A stretch of DNA of 62,492 nt from a bacterium. Lineage in GTDB: Bacteria; Actinomycetota; Acidimicrobiia; Spongiisociales; Spongiisociaceae. Positions 34,548 through 42,828 of this stretch are shown in pieces (position 1 is the stretch's first letter; every line of letters begins with the position of its first letter). The position numbers were made by a program, and so were the translations under genes. The stretch spans positions 1-62,492 of the forward strand of contig JAPPHZ010000016.1 in assembly GCA_028820935.1 (NCBI GenBank), written 5' to 3'. The notes beneath the pieces were generated by a model. That model saw only the letters and a list, made by a program, of their open reading frames with translations. It had not been told where the DNA came from and did no database searches.

Positions 34548-35179
34548 GCACTCTGGTCGAGCCCTTCCTGGTCCCTGCGACCGGCGAGCATCGGGGGGTG
34601 CTGGTGTGGCGGTGGGGGAATCCGATGTCGGTGCTTTCGTCGGCGCCCGTGGGCGGTGGACCGGGCGTGGCGGAGTGGGTGCTCAACATCGGCGTCGGGT
34701 CGGACTACGACCGCACCGACCTTTCCGACCACGCCGGTGAGGTGGCGGCCGAACTGGGTCTGCGGGGAGCCGGGGTGGCGATGTTCACGGCGGTGGACCT
34801 GAGCCGCCGGGAACGCTGCATTTCCGGAGGGGTGGCCGTGGATGCCACCGTGGGGATCAGCCATCCCACCTGGGCCGCCGGAACGCCTGCGACGAAGACG
34901 CCGGCGGTGGGAGGCACGATCAACCTCGTGGTGCAGCTTCCGGTCGGGCTGGATCCGGGGGCAGCAGTGAACGCGGTGATCACGGCCACAGAGGCCAAAG
35001 CCCAGGCATTGGCGGCCCGCGGGGTGGCGGGAACCGGGACCGCCACCGACGCGGTCACGATCGTGTGGCCGGCCGAGGCCGCAGCGGAACGGTTCGCCGG
35101 TCCGCGGTCACCGTGGGGCACCAGGATCGCCGACGCCGTCTACCAAGCCGTATGGACTGGAGCCGCACCAAGGGCCTGA
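34544..35179 (+). CDS. cbiZ: Adenosylcobinamide amidohydrolase CbiZ
   Basis: The 211-residue protein carries the CbiZ pattern: NIGVGSDYDR, EVAAELGL, GVAMFTAVDLSRR and VDATVGISHPTWAA. CbiZ removes the aminopropanol side chain from adenosylcobinamide or pseudocobalamin so that cobyric acid can be rebuilt into cobalamin. It usually sits with corrinoid uptake or cobamide genes, but none are here and no cobalamin riboswitch is visible. The ATG is coupled (4-nt overlap) to the nuclease-like gene. A broken, ~80% similar copy of its 5' half lies at 23418-23680. Confidence 0.85.
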   Translation: MSTLVEPFLVPATGEHRGVLVWRWGNPMSVLSSAPVGGGPGVAEWVLNIGVGSDYDRTDLSDHAGEVAAELGLRGAGVAMFTAVDLSRRERCISGGVAVDATVGISHPTWAAGTPATKTPAVGGTINLVVQLPVGLDPGAAVNAVITATEAKAQALAARGVAGTGTATDAVTIVWPAEAAAERFAGPRSPWGTRIADAVYQAVWTGAAPRA

Positions 35180-35573
35180 ATGCGGAGCCGGGGCGTGCCG
35201 GAACTCGACTCGTTCGCCGGCGAGGTGGTCTGTAGCCGAAAGCGGTGGCCGGCTATGCCCACAGGGTGGCGATGGGCGCCGCCAGTATGCCGGCACCCAG
35301 TTCGAAGGTCTCCCGGCCCGTGTGCAGCCCGACACGGCTCCGCGACGAACTCCTGCATCGTCTCGGCCGGCCACAAAAGGCGGATCGGAGTCATTCCTTG
35401 TTATACACGCGACCGATTCCCGTTTTCACACATACCAGGGCCGTATCCGCCAGCGATTCCAAACCCCTCCATCGAAAGGTTCCTGGTAGCCAGATCCGCC
35501 GCCGCACTGTGTCCAGACCTGTCCTGTACAATAGAGTATGAAATAATACAGCAGGCTTTCCGACGGAGATGTT
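35180..35573. other. Gene-free stretch upstream of vapBC
   Basis: The first ~200 bases show no credible gene. The right end drops in GC and holds the promoter and candidate operator of the VapBC module. Composition changes abruptly near 35,390, suggesting a junction of acquired DNA. Confidence 0.4.
35525..35550 (+). promoter_or_regulatory. Candidate vapBC promoter/operator
   Basis: A 26-bp imperfect palindrome runs from TGTACAAT to ATAATACA. TACAAT at 35527-35532 could be the -10 element; the ribosome binding site CGGAGAT precedes ATG 35574. AbrB-type antitoxins usually repress their own promoter through such sites. Confidence 0.45.
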
Positions 35574-35789
35574 ATGCGCATATCTGAAAGAGGCCAGATC
35601 ACGATTCCCAAGAGATTGCGGGAGCGATTCGGCCTGAATCACAACGTCGAGGTGGAACTGACTCCCACAGAGGGAGGACTCCTCATCCACAAGCGGAGCG
35701 CGGCCCGACATCCCGTCGAGCAGGTCTACGCCATCCTCGACAGCAGCCAGGACACCGACGACTACATAGAGGAGATCCGAGGACGGTGA
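35574..35789 (+). CDS. vapB: AbrB/MazE-fold antitoxin (VapB-like)
   Basis: The 71-residue protein is an AbrB swapped-hairpin DNA-binding domain (RISERGQITIPKRLRERFGL, 2-21) with an acidic tail (DTDDYIEEIRGR) that would block the toxin. CGGAG lies 8 nt upstream of the ATG. It overlaps the PIN toxin gene by 4 nt and lies just downstream of a palindromic, AT-rich control region. Confidence 0.85.
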   Translation: MRISERGQITIPKRLRERFGLNHNVEVELTPTEGGLLIHKRSAARHPVEQVYAILDSSQDTDDYIEEIRGR

Positions 35790-36181
35790 TCACCGCGGTC
35801 GATACCAACGTCCTGCTGGACATATTCCTCGGCGACCAGCGTCACGGCCACGAATCGCTGGAACGACTCAAGACGGCCTACGACACCGGCGCCGTAGTCA
35901 TATGCGACATCGTCTACGCAGAACTCGTTCCGGCGTTCGACGACCGGGCCGCCATGGATGACACGCTGCGACAGATCAACGCGACCCTGTCGCCGATCAC
36001 CACCGACATCGCCTACGAGGCGGGCCTGCGCTGGCAGCGGTACCGCCGAGCCGGCGGACCGCGTCAACGGATCATCACCGACTTCCTGATCGGAGCCCAC
36101 GCCCTCAGGACGGCCGACGCCTTCCTCACACGGGACCGTGGCTTCTACACCACCTACTTTCCGGAACTCGCCGCGGCCTGA
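35786..36181 (+). CDS. vapC: PIN-domain ribonuclease toxin (VapC-like)
   Basis: This 131-residue PIN domain keeps the four acidic residues: Asp6 in AVDTNVLLD, Glu46 in YAELV, Asp99 in ITDFLIGAHAL and Asp117 in LTRDRGF. VapC toxins cleave specific RNAs, often tRNA or rRNA, when released from the antitoxin. The GTG start overlaps vapB by 4 nt. All catalytic positions are present, so the module looks functional. Confidence 0.88.
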   Translation: MITAVDTNVLLDIFLGDQRHGHESLERLKTAYDTGAVVICDIVYAELVPAFDDRAAMDDTLRQINATLSPITTDIAYEAGLRWQRYRRAGGPRQRIITDFLIGAHALRTADAFLTRDRGFYTTYFPELAAA

Positions 36182-36275
36182 TCCTGGTCGACGAGCTGGG
36201 TGCCAGCTGTTATTCTGGCGTGACTCTTGTACAGTTCGGCTCATGCACTGACACACCAACCTCCGGAGGCTCTCG

Positions 36276-36512
36276 ATGACCCCCTTGACAGAGGCCCGCA
36301 ATCGTCTGAGCGAGATCGTGGACGACGTCGTAGCGACCGGATCCGACGTTGTGATAACGAGACACGGCCGCCCCTCCGCTGTCATCGTCGGCTACGACGA
36401 ATACGAGTCCCTGCTCGAGACCCTCAACATTCTCTCCGACCCTGAGACCATGGCCGGCCTCGCTCGCGCCGAGGCCGACGTCGCTGCCGGCAACCTCGTG
36501 GATCTTGATTGA
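36276..36512 (+). CDS. Phd/YefM-family antitoxin
   Basis: The 78-residue protein shows the Phd/YefM fold: LTEARNRLSEIVDDV at 4-18, VITRHGRPSAVIVGYDEYESL at 25-46, and an acidic C-terminal tail that would wrap the toxin. CTCCGGAGG about 7 nt ahead of the ATG is a strong ribosome binding site. It is followed at 26 bp by a RelE-type toxin gene. The promoter probably lies in 36182-36260, where TTATTCT and TTGTACAG occur. Confidence 0.85.
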   Translation: MTPLTEARNRLSEIVDDVVATGSDVVITRHGRPSAVIVGYDEYESLLETLNILSDPETMAGLARAEADVAAGNLVDLD

Positions 36513-36537
36513 GCATCGCATCGATTGAGCATCACAG

Positions 36538-36780
36538 ATGCCAAAGCTCACCCCGGGCGCCAAGAAGCAACTCGGCAAGCTACCTCCCCAACTCTCAGCC
36601 AAGGCGCACGAACTCATCCGACGCCTCGACCACGAGCCGCACATCGTTGGGAAGCTGGTAGGACCCCTGAAAGGGAAGCGCAGCGCGCGCTTGGGACGTT
36701 CTCATCGGATCATCTACGAGGTAACGGAAAGCTACGTCGTCGTCCTCACGGTTGGCCCGAGGAGAGATGTCTACCGCTGA
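36538..36780 (+). CDS. RelE/ParE-superfamily toxin
   Basis: This 80-residue toxin of the RelE superfamily begins PKLTPGAKKQLGKLP and ends with the typical GRSHRIIYEV...VGPRRDVYR strands carrying the conserved Arg residues. It would cleave ribosome-bound mRNA or, if ParE-like, poison gyrase; the sequence does not decide which, though RSHRIIYEV fits RelE. It is paired with the preceding Phd/YefM antitoxin. Confidence 0.85.
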   Translation: MPKLTPGAKKQLGKLPPQLSAKAHELIRRLDHEPHIVGKLVGPLKGKRSARLGRSHRIIYEVTESYVVVLTVGPRRDVYR

Positions 36781-37028
36781 TGGCCCTCTGACCTACAGAA
36801 ACACTCCATGTGCTGGAGAGCTTCCTGACACGACATCCGGGGCGGACGGCAGGCAAGGGCGTCGTGCCGCAGGGAGCACACTCGTCCCGCCCGCCCACCG
36901 GAAGCCGCCGCGACAATGGCGCCTCCGTCGCTCCGTTGTCGCCTCCCACGACCCCGACAACTCCTCTCCCGAGAGCTTCGGGGGGTAGGGTCTTGGAGGT
37001 TTGAAGCGACTGTTGGGGGTGCGGGTTG

Positions 37029-38045
37029 ATGGTTGGTCGGTGGCGGGTTCTGGTGGTGCTGTTGGTGTCCGCTGTCGTGGCGGCGGCTTGTGCGGGTGAG
37101 GAGGATTCCGAGCCGGTGACGCTCAGCTTTGGGTATCCGTTCGCGGCTGATCACCCGGTACGTGTCGGGGTCCTCGACCAGTGGGCGGAGGACGTATGGG
37201 AAGCAACGGGCAACACCGTGCGGGTGGAGTTCCACCCCGAACAGGCTCTCAGCACAGCGGCGGAGACATACGCGAACGTGGCCGCGGGCGGCCAGGACAT
37301 CGGATGGGCCCTGCAGGGGTACTCACCGGGGCGGTTCCCGGCTACCGACGTGGTGGAGATGCCCTTCGTGTTCGGCAGCGGTGCGCAAGCCACCCGGACG
37401 CTGTGGGCTTTGTATGAGGAGTTCGAGGCCGTGCGCGACGAGTACGCCGACGTGAAGGTGCTGGGTTTGTGGACAGGCGGCCCGGGCGACCTGTGGCTGG
37501 TGGACGGTACCGCATCTTCTGTGGCCGACATATCGGGGCTCACCCTGCGATCGCCGACCCCCGTACAGGCCGCGGTGATCACAGCCCTGGGTGCCATCCC
37601 CGTGAACATGGCCGCGCCCGACGTGCGGGCGGCTATCGACGCCGGGGAGATCGACGGCCTGTTGACGGTCGACACGGCTCTGGCCACCCACAACCTGACC
37701 GACGTGATCGCGAGCGGCACCGAGTGCAGATGCTACGTCCTCGCATCGTTCCTGGTGATGAACCTCGACACGTGGAACGGTCTGTCACCGGACCAGCAGG
37801 CAGCCATAGACGGTGTGTCCGCTCGGACCGTTTCCGATGCCGCAGCCGGCTTCTATGACCGGGCCAGCATTACCGCTGCCCAGGAAAACGCGGAGGCCGG
37901 GATCGTCAAGATCGTGCTCGACGACGACCAGCTGGAGGAGTGGAAACAAGCCACCCGCAGCGTGGTCGACGACTGGGTCGACGCCAACCCCGGCTTCGAC
38001 GCCCGGGCCATGTACGAACGCATGCTCGAACTAGCCGCCGGCTAA
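37029..38045 (+). CDS. TRAP transporter solute-binding protein, DctP family
   Basis: The ~338-residue lipoprotein has a signal peptide ending VVAAACAG (lipobox). The DctP fold follows, with SFGYPFAADHPV near the N-terminus and the LTLRSPTPVQAAVITALGAIPVNM region, where the conserved Arg binds the carboxylate of the ligand. TRAP receptors feed organic acids or related solutes to DctQM permeases, but no permease gene lies within the window. It may therefore serve a distant system. ATG 37029 is chosen over an upstream TTG at 37026. A dioxygenase gene follows after 18 bp. Confidence 0.85.
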   Translation: MVGRWRVLVVLLVSAVVAAACAGEEDSEPVTLSFGYPFAADHPVRVGVLDQWAEDVWEATGNTVRVEFHPEQALSTAAETYANVAAGGQDIGWALQGYSPGRFPATDVVEMPFVFGSGAQATRTLWALYEEFEAVRDEYADVKVLGLWTGGPGDLWLVDGTASSVADISGLTLRSPTPVQAAVITALGAIPVNMAAPDVRAAIDAGEIDGLLTVDTALATHNLTDVIASGTECRCYVLASFLVMNLDTWNGLSPDQQAAIDGVSARTVSDAAAGFYDRASITAAQENAEAGIVKIVLDDDQLEEWKQATRSVVDDWVDANPGFDARAMYERMLELAAG

Positions 38046-38063
38046 CACCGGAGCACATCGGTC

Positions 38064-38867
38064 ATGTCCGGCAGCAGCATCAGCGAGTCTTACCGTAGGG
38101 ACGGCTACTACTTCCCGATCCCCGTCCTTTCGGCCGATGAAGCCCGGGAGTGCCGCCGGCGCCTGAAGGCCTTCGAGGCCGAGCACCAGGGGTTGCCCGA
38201 GAAGTACCGCTTCAAGACCTATCTGGTGTGGACCTGGCTGGACAGGCTGATCCGGCATCCGCGGATCCTGGATGCCGTCGAAGCGGTCATCGGACCCGAC
38301 ATCCTGTGCTGGTCGACCGACTTATTCATCAAGGAACCGCACGATCCGGGGTTCGTGTCATGGCACCAGGACTCGACCTACTGGGGGCTGGAGCCTCCGG
38401 AGGTGGTCACGGCCTGGCTGGGACTAACCGACAGCACCGAGGAGAACGGGTGTGTCCGCGTCGTGGCGGGCAGCCACCGGTGGGGCCAGGTCGCGCATCA
38501 CGACACCTTTGGCGAGGACAACCTGCTGTCGCGAGGGCAGGAAGTGATGGTCGAAGTCGACGAGAGCGAGGGCGTGGATCTCAGGCTGTCCGCCGGGGAT
38601 ATCTCTCTCCACCATGTCCTGTTGGTCCACGGGTCCCGGCCGAACGCATCATCGGACCGGCGCATCGGGATCGCCTTCCGCTACCTGCCCACCCACGTGC
38701 GGCAGACGGTGGGGGTCCGGGAGTCGGCCATGCTGGTGCGGGGAGCCGACGAGTACGGGCACTTCGACCTCGAGCCCCGACCGCGGGCCGACTTCGATGA
38801 GGCGGCACTGGCGGCCCATGCCGATGCCACGGAGCGGTTCGAGAGATTCGGAGAGACACCGCCCTAG
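38064..38867 (+). CDS. Phytanoyl-CoA dioxygenase family (Fe(II)/2-oxoglutarate) hydroxylase
   Basis: This 267-residue oxygenase has the iron-binding pair His101 and Asp103 in SWHQDSTYW, the distal His189 in LVHGSRPN, and Arg200 to bind 2-oxoglutarate. It belongs to the PhyH superfamily. The Asp is present, so it should hydroxylate and not halogenate. The gene lies 18 bp after the TRAP receptor, so the imported solute may be its substrate (inference). It does not match the ectoine hydroxylase pattern. Confidence 0.85.
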   Translation: MSGSSISESYRRDGYYFPIPVLSADEARECRRRLKAFEAEHQGLPEKYRFKTYLVWTWLDRLIRHPRILDAVEAVIGPDILCWSTDLFIKEPHDPGFVSWHQDSTYWGLEPPEVVTAWLGLTDSTEENGCVRVVAGSHRWGQVAHHDTFGEDNLLSRGQEVMVEVDESEGVDLRLSAGDISLHHVLLVHGSRPNASSDRRIGIAFRYLPTHVRQTVGVRESAMLVRGADEYGHFDLEPRPRADFDEAALAAHADATERFERFGETPP

Positions 38868-38934
38868 GAACGTGGCGTGGAGCCATGCGTATGGGGAATG
38901 CATTCTCCTCGGCGACGGTCGGTGGGTTGCCGTC

Positions 38935-39852
38935 TCAGGCTGCGCCGCCTGAGTCGTACCAGCCGGCGCCGATGAGGGTGCCGTCCACGTCGATTACCCA
39001 GATGCGCATGGTCTCGGGGCCCCCGGCTCCGGCAGGGTTGTCCTCGGCGGTGATCCAGGTTCCCTCGGCGGTGGCGTTTCTCACCGCCGGCCCCAGCAGG
39101 TCCTCGATGTCGGTTCCGATTAGCAGGGGATCTATGTGGGTCAGGATCTCGCCGTCGGGGGCTGCGATGAAACCCGTGAAGTACCCGTCGAGTGTGCCGG
39201 TGGTGTTGTAGTACCCGGCGGTCGGGATCAGGCCCACGGAGATGCCCTGGGGATCGTTGTAGAACACCAGGATGGCTTCCAGCCCGCCGCTGCGGAAGTG
39301 CTCGGCCGACTCGGAGATGAGCTGCGGCACGAACTCCTCGGTGTTGATGTACCAGCCGGAGCCGAACAGCAGCCCATCATGGCGGATGACCCACGCGTTC
39401 TTCAGCTCGAACGCGCCTTCGTCGCCGAGGGTCCCCTCGGCTGGGTTCACGTACACGTAGGGCACCCAGCGGCCCGCCTCGCCGGCGGCGAGCATCTCGG
39501 GACCGAAGACGTAGCCGTTGATGTCGGTACCCACCCAGCCCTTGACGTCCAGCCCCCGCCGGTCGGGATCGTGATGGCCGATCACGATGTCGTTCCCGTC
39601 GATGATGAACACGTACCACTGATCATCGATGCTGGCCGGACTGTTGTAGTGGGCGAGCGTGGCGTCCAACCCCTCGGCCTCGTAGCGGGCGATGGCCTGG
39701 TCCACGACGAATCTCGTGTAGGCCGCGGGATCGGACTTCGACGGCGCCGAGACCTCATCGACAGCGTCGGTTTCGGCGCCGTCGCCACAGCCGGATCCGA
39801 GCAGCGCACCCGTGGCCAGGACGGCGGCGACCGCCCATGCGAGCTTTCTCAT
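38935..39852 (-). CDS. Lipoprotein with two Cache-like domains
   Basis: The 305-residue lipoprotein (lipobox GSGC near residue 22) has two similar halves. Each begins with a helix containing an ARYEAEGLDATLAHYN- or EHFRSGGLEAILVFYN-type segment, followed by a PAS/Cache-type beta sheet (WYVFIIDGNDIVIGHHDP; GEILTHIDPLLIG). Single Cache domains sense small ligands outside the cell, normally fused to receptors. Here there is no transmembrane or signalling output, so it may be a free ligand-binding lipoprotein. It converges with the dioxygenase gene and is followed upstream by a secreted protein. Confidence 0.7.
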   Translation of the reverse strand: MRKLAWAVAAVLATGALLGSGCGDGAETDAVDEVSAPSKSDPAAYTRFVVDQAIARYEAEGLDATLAHYNSPASIDDQWYVFIIDGNDIVIGHHDPDRRGLDVKGWVGTDINGYVFGPEMLAAGEAGRWVPYVYVNPAEGTLGDEGAFELKNAWVIRHDGLLFGSGWYINTEEFVPQLISESAEHFRSGGLEAILVFYNDPQGISVGLIPTAGYYNTTGTLDGYFTGFIAAPDGEILTHIDPLLIGTDIEDLLGPAVRNATAEGTWITAEDNPAGAGGPETMRIWVIDVDGTLIGAGWYDSGGAA

Positions 39853-39887
39853 CCTCGGATCAGCGCTCGCCTGCGGGTCGATCCGGC

Positions 39888-40976
39888 TTACAGGCCACCG
39901 ACCACCACCGCGCTCGTCGCGGCGCTGGTCACGCTCTCTTCGTTGCCGGCGTCATCGGTGAACGTCACGCGGACCCTGATCTCCTTGTCCGTATCGGACA
40001 CTTGCACCGTGTAGGTGGAGCTGGTGGCTCCTGCGATTGCGGCGTCGCGGCCCGACAGCCATTGGTAGCTGTAGGTCACATCGGTAAGGCCGTCGGCGTC
40101 GGCAATCCCGGACGTGTCGACCGTGAGCGTCTGGCCCACCTGCGCCGTTCCGCTGATCGTCGGCGCGCCCGTGGCCGGCGAGTTCGACGGCGTCGCGGTG
40201 GTCGTGGTGGTAGTGGCGGCCGTGGTGGTCGTGGTGGCCTGGAACGACGGGCCGGTCACCGTGCAGCTGATGCTGTTGAGTTGGCGCCGCGGGCCTTCGT
40301 TGAATGCCACGTACGCCGACAGGTTCCACGTGCCCTGAGCAAGCGAACCGAACTCGGTCCAGAAGTCGCCATTCGAGTCGCCGTAGGTCAATTGCCCTAA
40401 CCTCGGATACCCGGTGGAATGCCGCGCGAACACCTCAAGGTGGCGCGTTCCGTCCGCAGGATCCAACGTCACCCGGATTGAGGACGGACCCCCCGTGCAC
40501 GAAATGCTCCCGGCCCAGTCCGACGCCGGAGTGGTGGTCGTGGTAGTCGCGGCCGTGGTGGTAGTCGCGGCCGTGGTGGTAGTCGGGGCGGCCGTGGTAG
40601 TGGTTGTCTCGGTCACCGTGCAGCTCTGGTCCCCGAATCTGATCCACGAGCCGTCGACGGTTTGCTTGACCACCCACACGCTGTAGGTGCCGGCGGATAG
40701 TGAGGAGAACGTCACAGAGGCGGTCCCGGAAGCGCTCCTCCAAGCCAGTATCTTCGACGTCTGGGTCCCGGCTTTCGACAGGTACGCCTGGTACTGGAAC
40801 ACGTGGGTCTCGCCGCTCCACGACATCTGGATCGAGGACGGACCCGCCGTACACGTCACGCCGCCGGACGCCTGCGTGCCGGACGCCAGAAACAACCCGG
40901 ACACGAACACCAGGACAAGTGCGAAGGCTGCGGCAGCGCCCGCGACCGGCCGGGGTCTTGTTGCGACTCTGTCCAT
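39888..40976 (-). CDS. Secreted multidomain protein with Thr-rich linkers
   Basis: This 362-residue exported protein has an N-terminal signal sequence (AAAAFALVLVFVSGLFL). Two fibronectin/jelly-roll-like beta domains of about 85 residues, each starting with a C-TGGPSSI- or C-TAGPSSI-like segment, are separated by Thr/Ala-rich linkers (about 127-150, 235-255). A C-terminal Ig-like domain (PTISGTAQVGQTLTVD, YSYQWLSG) resembles bacterial surface repeats. Likely surface exposed or shed; its role is unknown. TATACT lies 9 nt before the ATG, giving an almost leaderless mRNA. The linker DNA (40,540-40,615) is a low-complexity GTGGT-type repeat. Confidence 0.7.
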   Translation of the reverse strand: MDRVATRPRPVAGAAAAFALVLVFVSGLFLASGTQASGGVTCTAGPSSIQMSWSGETHVFQYQAYLSKAGTQTSKILAWRSASGTASVTFSSLSAGTYSVWVVKQTVDGSWIRFGDQSCTVTETTTTTAAPTTTTAATTTTAATTTTTTPASDWAGSISCTGGPSSIRVTLDPADGTRHLEVFARHSTGYPRLGQLTYGDSNGDFWTEFGSLAQGTWNLSAYVAFNEGPRRQLNSISCTVTGPSFQATTTTTAATTTTTTATPSNSPATGAPTISGTAQVGQTLTVDTSGIADADGLTDVTYSYQWLSGRDAAIAGATSSTYTVQVSDTDKEIRVRVTFTDDAGNEESVTSAATSAVVVGGL

Positions 40977-40985
40977 CTCGACGAG

Positions 40986-40991
40986 AGTATA
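40986..40991 (-). promoter_or_regulatory. -10 element of the secreted-protein gene
   Basis: TATACT on the minus strand lies 9 nt before ATG 40976, which predicts a 5' leader of only two to three bases. Confidence 0.4.
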
Positions 40992-41135
40992 GAGAATATG
41001 TGGCGATAGGCCCTAACCGCTATGAAGGAAACGTGGACCCTGTGTCCGGTAGGTCGCCGCACGGGCTGTGAACCGATGCAAGTGGTGACCCCGATCCGGA
41101 CGAGGTCGATCGTCGGATCGCTCCGGTGAGGTCGG

Positions 41136-42785
41136 TCAGTGGTGGCGTCTGGCGTAGTCGGGGGAGATGTGGCCGTCGGCTAGGTCGTCCTGGACCGCTT
41201 GGGGGTCGCGGTCCAGGGGGTTGCCGTAGCCTCCTCCGCCGCCGGTGTAGCAGCGGACAACATCGCCTTCGCGAAGCGGCATGCGGTTGGTCTTGAGGCG
41301 GCGGGTCTCTCTCGGGGTTCCGGGGTTGATAACCACGTCGGGCGGTGCCCCGTCCTTGCCTCCGAACAGGCCCCAGGCGGGGTTGCCGGAACGCTCGAAC
41401 CAGAGGCTCATCTCGGTGTCGGTGGTCATCCGGTACTCGCGGATGATGCCGTTACCTCCCCGCCACTTGCCCGGGCCGGCGGAGTCCTGGCGGTAGCCGT
41501 ACTCGGTTATCAGGGCGGGGAACTTGGACTCGAACACCTCGATGGGCATGTCGTGGAAGTTTCCCGACAGGGTCCAGATCATCCCGTCCTCGCCGTCGCG
41601 GCCCTGCGACGCTCCCCATCCGCCCACGTGGGGCTCGTTGTCGAGGAACAGCTCGTCGGTGCGCGGGTTGATGCCGGTGAACTGGAACACCATCCCGTCG
41701 CCGTAGTGGGCGGCGGGGACGGTCTCGGCCAGGGCGGGCGAGAGGGCCGCGCAGATCAGGTCGATCATGAGTCCCAGGGGGGTGAAGTAGAACTGGCACG
41801 CGGCCGGGGACCGGGCATGGAGGATCGATCCGGGCCGGGTCTTGACCTCGAGGGGGCGGAAGGTGCCTCCGTTGACGGGGTGGTGGGAGTTGAACAGGTA
41901 CTTGAAGGCCAGGCGGCAGGCGGACAGGGTCTGCACGGCCCCGCAGTTGATGGGGCCCTGGCCGGGTCCGTCCGCCTCGGTGAGGTCGAAGAGCAGGCGC
42001 TCACCCTCCACGGTGATCTTGACCTTGATGCGGACCGGGTCGTCGCCCACCCCGTCGGAGTCCAGGAAGCCCTCGGCGGCGTACTCGCCGTCGGGGATGG
42101 CTCGGATGGCTTCCCGGTCGAGTTGCTCGCTCTGGCGGAAGATCTCCTCGGCGGCGGCTTCCACGGTGTCCCGCCCGTAGCGGTCGAAGAGGGCGCCCAG
42201 GCGGTGCTCGCCGATGGAGGCCACCGCGAACTGGGCGGTCATGTCGCCGATGGCGGAGCGGGGGAAGCGAACGTTGGCTTCGATGATGTCCCATATGTCC
42301 TGCACGGGCTCGCCGTTTCTCACCACCATGGTGGGGGGCAGGCGGACCCCCTCCTGGAAGATCTCGACCGAGTCCATCGGCACCCCCGGATCCTTGGCGC
42401 CTATGTCCAGCCAGTGGGCCCGGGAGGCGGCGAAGCCGGCCAGGTCGCCCCGGTAGAAGATGGGGGCGAAGACCGTGACGTCATGCATGTGGGTGCCGGT
42501 CAAATACGCGTCGTTCATGATCCAGATGTCGCCCTGGCCCCATACGGACCGCCCGAACATCTCCTCGGTGGCGAGGGTGCAGGCCTCCAGATTGCCGAGG
42601 AACAGCGGCACCCCCGAGGACTGGCCCAGCACCCGGTGCTTGCTGTCGATGAGCGCCACCGCGCAGTCCTTCGACTCGTAGATCACCGGCGTGTAGGCCG
42701 AACGGATCAACGCCGCGTTCATCTCCTCCGCCGCCATGATGAAGGCGTTCCGGAGGATCTCGATCGTGATCGGGTCGGGTCTCAT
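41136..42785 (-). CDS. hyuB: Hydantoinase B / oxoprolinase beta-type subunit
   Basis: The 549-residue protein matches the HyuB family. PITIEILRNAFIMAAEEMNAAL at the N-terminus, NDAYLTGTHMHDV (about 112) and a Gly-rich C-terminus (CYTGGGGGYGNPLDRDP) are characteristic. With HyuA it forms an ATP-dependent ring-opening enzyme for hydantoins, 5-oxoproline or related amides. CGGAG lies about 10 nt before ATG 42785; an upstream in-frame TTG at 42812 is weaker. Unusually, it is separated from hyuA by 1.2 kb containing hicBA and a small coiled-coil gene. The opposite strand is open for 552 codons, but this is a composition artefact. Confidence 0.9.
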   Translation of the reverse strand: MRPDPITIEILRNAFIMAAEEMNAALIRSAYTPVIYESKDCAVALIDSKHRVLGQSSGVPLFLGNLEACTLATEEMFGRSVWGQGDIWIMNDAYLTGTHMHDVTVFAPIFYRGDLAGFAASRAHWLDIGAKDPGVPMDSVEIFQEGVRLPPTMVVRNGEPVQDIWDIIEANVRFPRSAIGDMTAQFAVASIGEHRLGALFDRYGRDTVEAAAEEIFRQSEQLDREAIRAIPDGEYAAEGFLDSDGVGDDPVRIKVKITVEGERLLFDLTEADGPGQGPINCGAVQTLSACRLAFKYLFNSHHPVNGGTFRPLEVKTRPGSILHARSPAACQFYFTPLGLMIDLICAALSPALAETVPAAHYGDGMVFQFTGINPRTDELFLDNEPHVGGWGASQGRDGEDGMIWTLSGNFHDMPIEVFESKFPALITEYGYRQDSAGPGKWRGGNGIIREYRMTTDTEMSLWFERSGNPAWGLFGGKDGAPPDVVINPGTPRETRRLKTNRMPLREGDVVRCYTGGGGGYGNPLDRDPQAVQDDLADGHISPDYARRHH

Positions 42786-42828
42786 AGCGGTAGAACTCCG
42801 ATCATCAGGCAACCGTTCGCTGCCCGGC

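Noticed and set aside
40540-40620. Repeated GTGGT-type units that could suggest a CRISPR or VNTR array
   Set aside because: They encode the Thr/Ala linker of the secreted protein and have no spacer structure; the similar stretch at about 51,585-51,680 is the linker of a binding lipoprotein.
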